NCBI GenBank assembly: GCA_014898425.1
Contig: RCSZ01000009.1
Location: forward strand, 558,001 to 622,000
DNA length: 64,000 nt
Source: Botryotinia globosa
Taxonomy: Eukaryota; Ascomycota; Leotiomycetes; Helotiales; Sclerotiniaceae
Reading direction: 5' to 3'
Positions 62,836 to 64,000 of this stretch are shown piece by piece. The notes beneath the pieces are model-generated. The model was given only the letters and a program-made list of their open reading frames with translations, had not been told where the DNA came from and did not search any database. The stretch's first letter is position 1, and every line of letters begins with the position of its first letter. A program made the position numbers and the translations under genes.

Positions 62836-63120
62836 CTCAGGCATGATGATGGTGCTCAGATAGAAAAGCGGAATAGGAAGGAGTTTTTAGTTTGGTAAAT
62901 TGGTGAGATGCCTGTGGTACTATGCTTTGTGGTGTGATTATTCAATCCCAGTTTGACTATGGGAATTGGGGCTGGATATTGTGGTTGCCTTTCTTTATTG
63001 AAGTTTGAGTGCTCAAAGGGAATCTTGCCTCCTTTACGGCAGGTGTTCATGATTGCCTCCTATTGTGCATAATCAAGTACTACAAATGTGTGAAATTATG
63101 TTTCTATGCAATTCATTGGC

Positions 63121-63413
63121 AGAGTGTATTAGAGCCCGTTTCGCTCGAGGCTCGCGTAAATAATACATCATAAAAAAAATGCATATAAATTTCTTTGCAC
63201 TTCATAACTCAAAATATACATTTTGAAGTTATACATTTTGAGTTGTTTCATTTAAATCAATTCGAAAATATAAAAAAACTATATATTTTCATTTGTATTC
63301 TTAAATGTATTATTAAAATAGAAAGTGGGTCAATTTATTGTATAATAAGCTCTTTGTATGTATAACTTCCTTCCCCTTTATTACTTTCTATACTGCTTTC
63401 TATATTCAATATT
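63121..63413. repeat. Dispersed repeat fragment, copy 2
   Basis: Same family as 25815-26102. This copy kept more G/C (TTTCGCTCGAGGCTCGCG, CTTCCTTCCCC) and has a 20-odd bp local duplication (TACATTTTGAAGTTATACAT TTTGAG type) absent from the other copy. Sequence after it returns to ordinary composition by about 63500; no gene was recognised to the end of the window. Confidence 0.7.
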
Positions 63414-64000
63414 AATTTTTTTTATTTTAATTAACTCATACTTTATGTAATATAAGTCAAACCATTAATAAATTCATCTTTTTTCTTATGTAATGCAAAA
63501 ATTTACCTATGTGCACTTTGTCAATATTAATGCGAGCTTTGAGCCCAATGGGCCCTTAAACATTTACTCGCTTTGCGCAATGAACTATCAACAGCATCAT
63601 TGAGCAATTTCCGATAGACTTGTACATGATTCGTGGTCGTTTGGTGACGGGAAGATCGCAAAAATGATGATGTACTTTTTATTCTCATCTCCAAAATTCT
63701 TCAAGCTCGATTCTTCTACATAACTGTACATTCAATGTTGACAGTTCATTTTTCCAAAACATAATCACCAAAAATACCCTAAATAATCTCAAAGCCATGC
63801 AAAAGTTGTTCATAAAACTTTGGATATATACGGTCACTTGATAATTCATGCTAAGTGAACGTGGAGGCTAGAGGAGAAGGAGGATAACTGCTCGATGATA
63901 CAAATTGTTTCGTTGGAAAATGGATATTGCAGTTGTTTCAATAACTCATGATTTCAAGTCGCTGGGACTTCCATGAAATGAAAATCCATCATTGACTGAA

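Noticed and set aside
1..64000. Biosynthetic gene cluster, effector gene or viral insertion
   Set aside because: No polyketide/peptide synthase, secreted cysteine-rich protein or viral protein was recognisable; the identifiable genes are unrelated housekeeping genes.

Overview
The window looks like nuclear DNA of a filamentous ascomycete, probably a Leotiomycete and plausibly Sclerotiniaceae (Botrytis/Sclerotinia/Monilinia). This rests on short (44-118 bp) GT-AG introns, the style of the conserved proteins, and a sharp division into gene-bearing DNA of ordinary composition and very AT-rich, gene-free blocks. The AT-rich blocks carry transposon skeletons whose copies differ almost only by C-to-T and G-to-A changes, the signature of repeat-induced point mutation (RIP). 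The genus is inferred, not proven.

Layout. 1-18.2 kb: AT-rich block with two tandem, decayed copies of a ~5.5 kb repeat, interrupted by a 2.0 kb pogo-like element (7894-9914) and by a 1.5 kb unclassified element (13583-15079, other copies elsewhere). 18.2-23.5 kb: an island of ordinary composition with one intact ten-exon gene for polynucleotide phosphatase/kinase (DNA end repair). The island lies between outward-lying termini of a Fot1-like TA-target transposon family. 23.5-38.8 kb: a second AT-rich block with a 2.0 kb Fot1-like element (23499-25490), a complete but dead 6.4 kb Ty1/copia element with 163 bp LTRs and GAATT target duplication (26661-33060), further copies of the unclassified element, two short solo-LTR-like insertions, and a 1.5 kb LTR-bounded non-autonomous element with AAAAG duplication (36907-38428). 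38.8-41.8 kb: unassigned DNA with simple repeats. 41841-43903: a second pogo-like element with near-perfect termini. 44-45.3 kb: minisatellites and tetranucleotide repeats. 45.5-64 kb: a gene-rich arm.

Genes in the arm. A serine/proline-rich conserved fungal protein (+, 45559-47407); a ~5.7 kb stretch with no gene I can support; the histone chaperone RTT106 (-, 53083-54591); the endosomal Qa-SNARE PEP12 (-, 55226-56096), divergent from the nuclear-pore/spindle-pole membrane protein NDC1 (+, 56547-58633); and the mitochondrial acetyl-CoA hydrolase/CoA-transferase ACH1 (+, 59279-60976). These are housekeeping genes and do not form a cluster or pathway. The last 3 kb hold a probable broken coding fragment and a piece of a dispersed repeat that also occurs at 25.8 kb. 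The most notable material is the set of transposon structures whose ends and target duplications can be read exactly, and the conserved repair gene isolated between RIP-mutated blocks.
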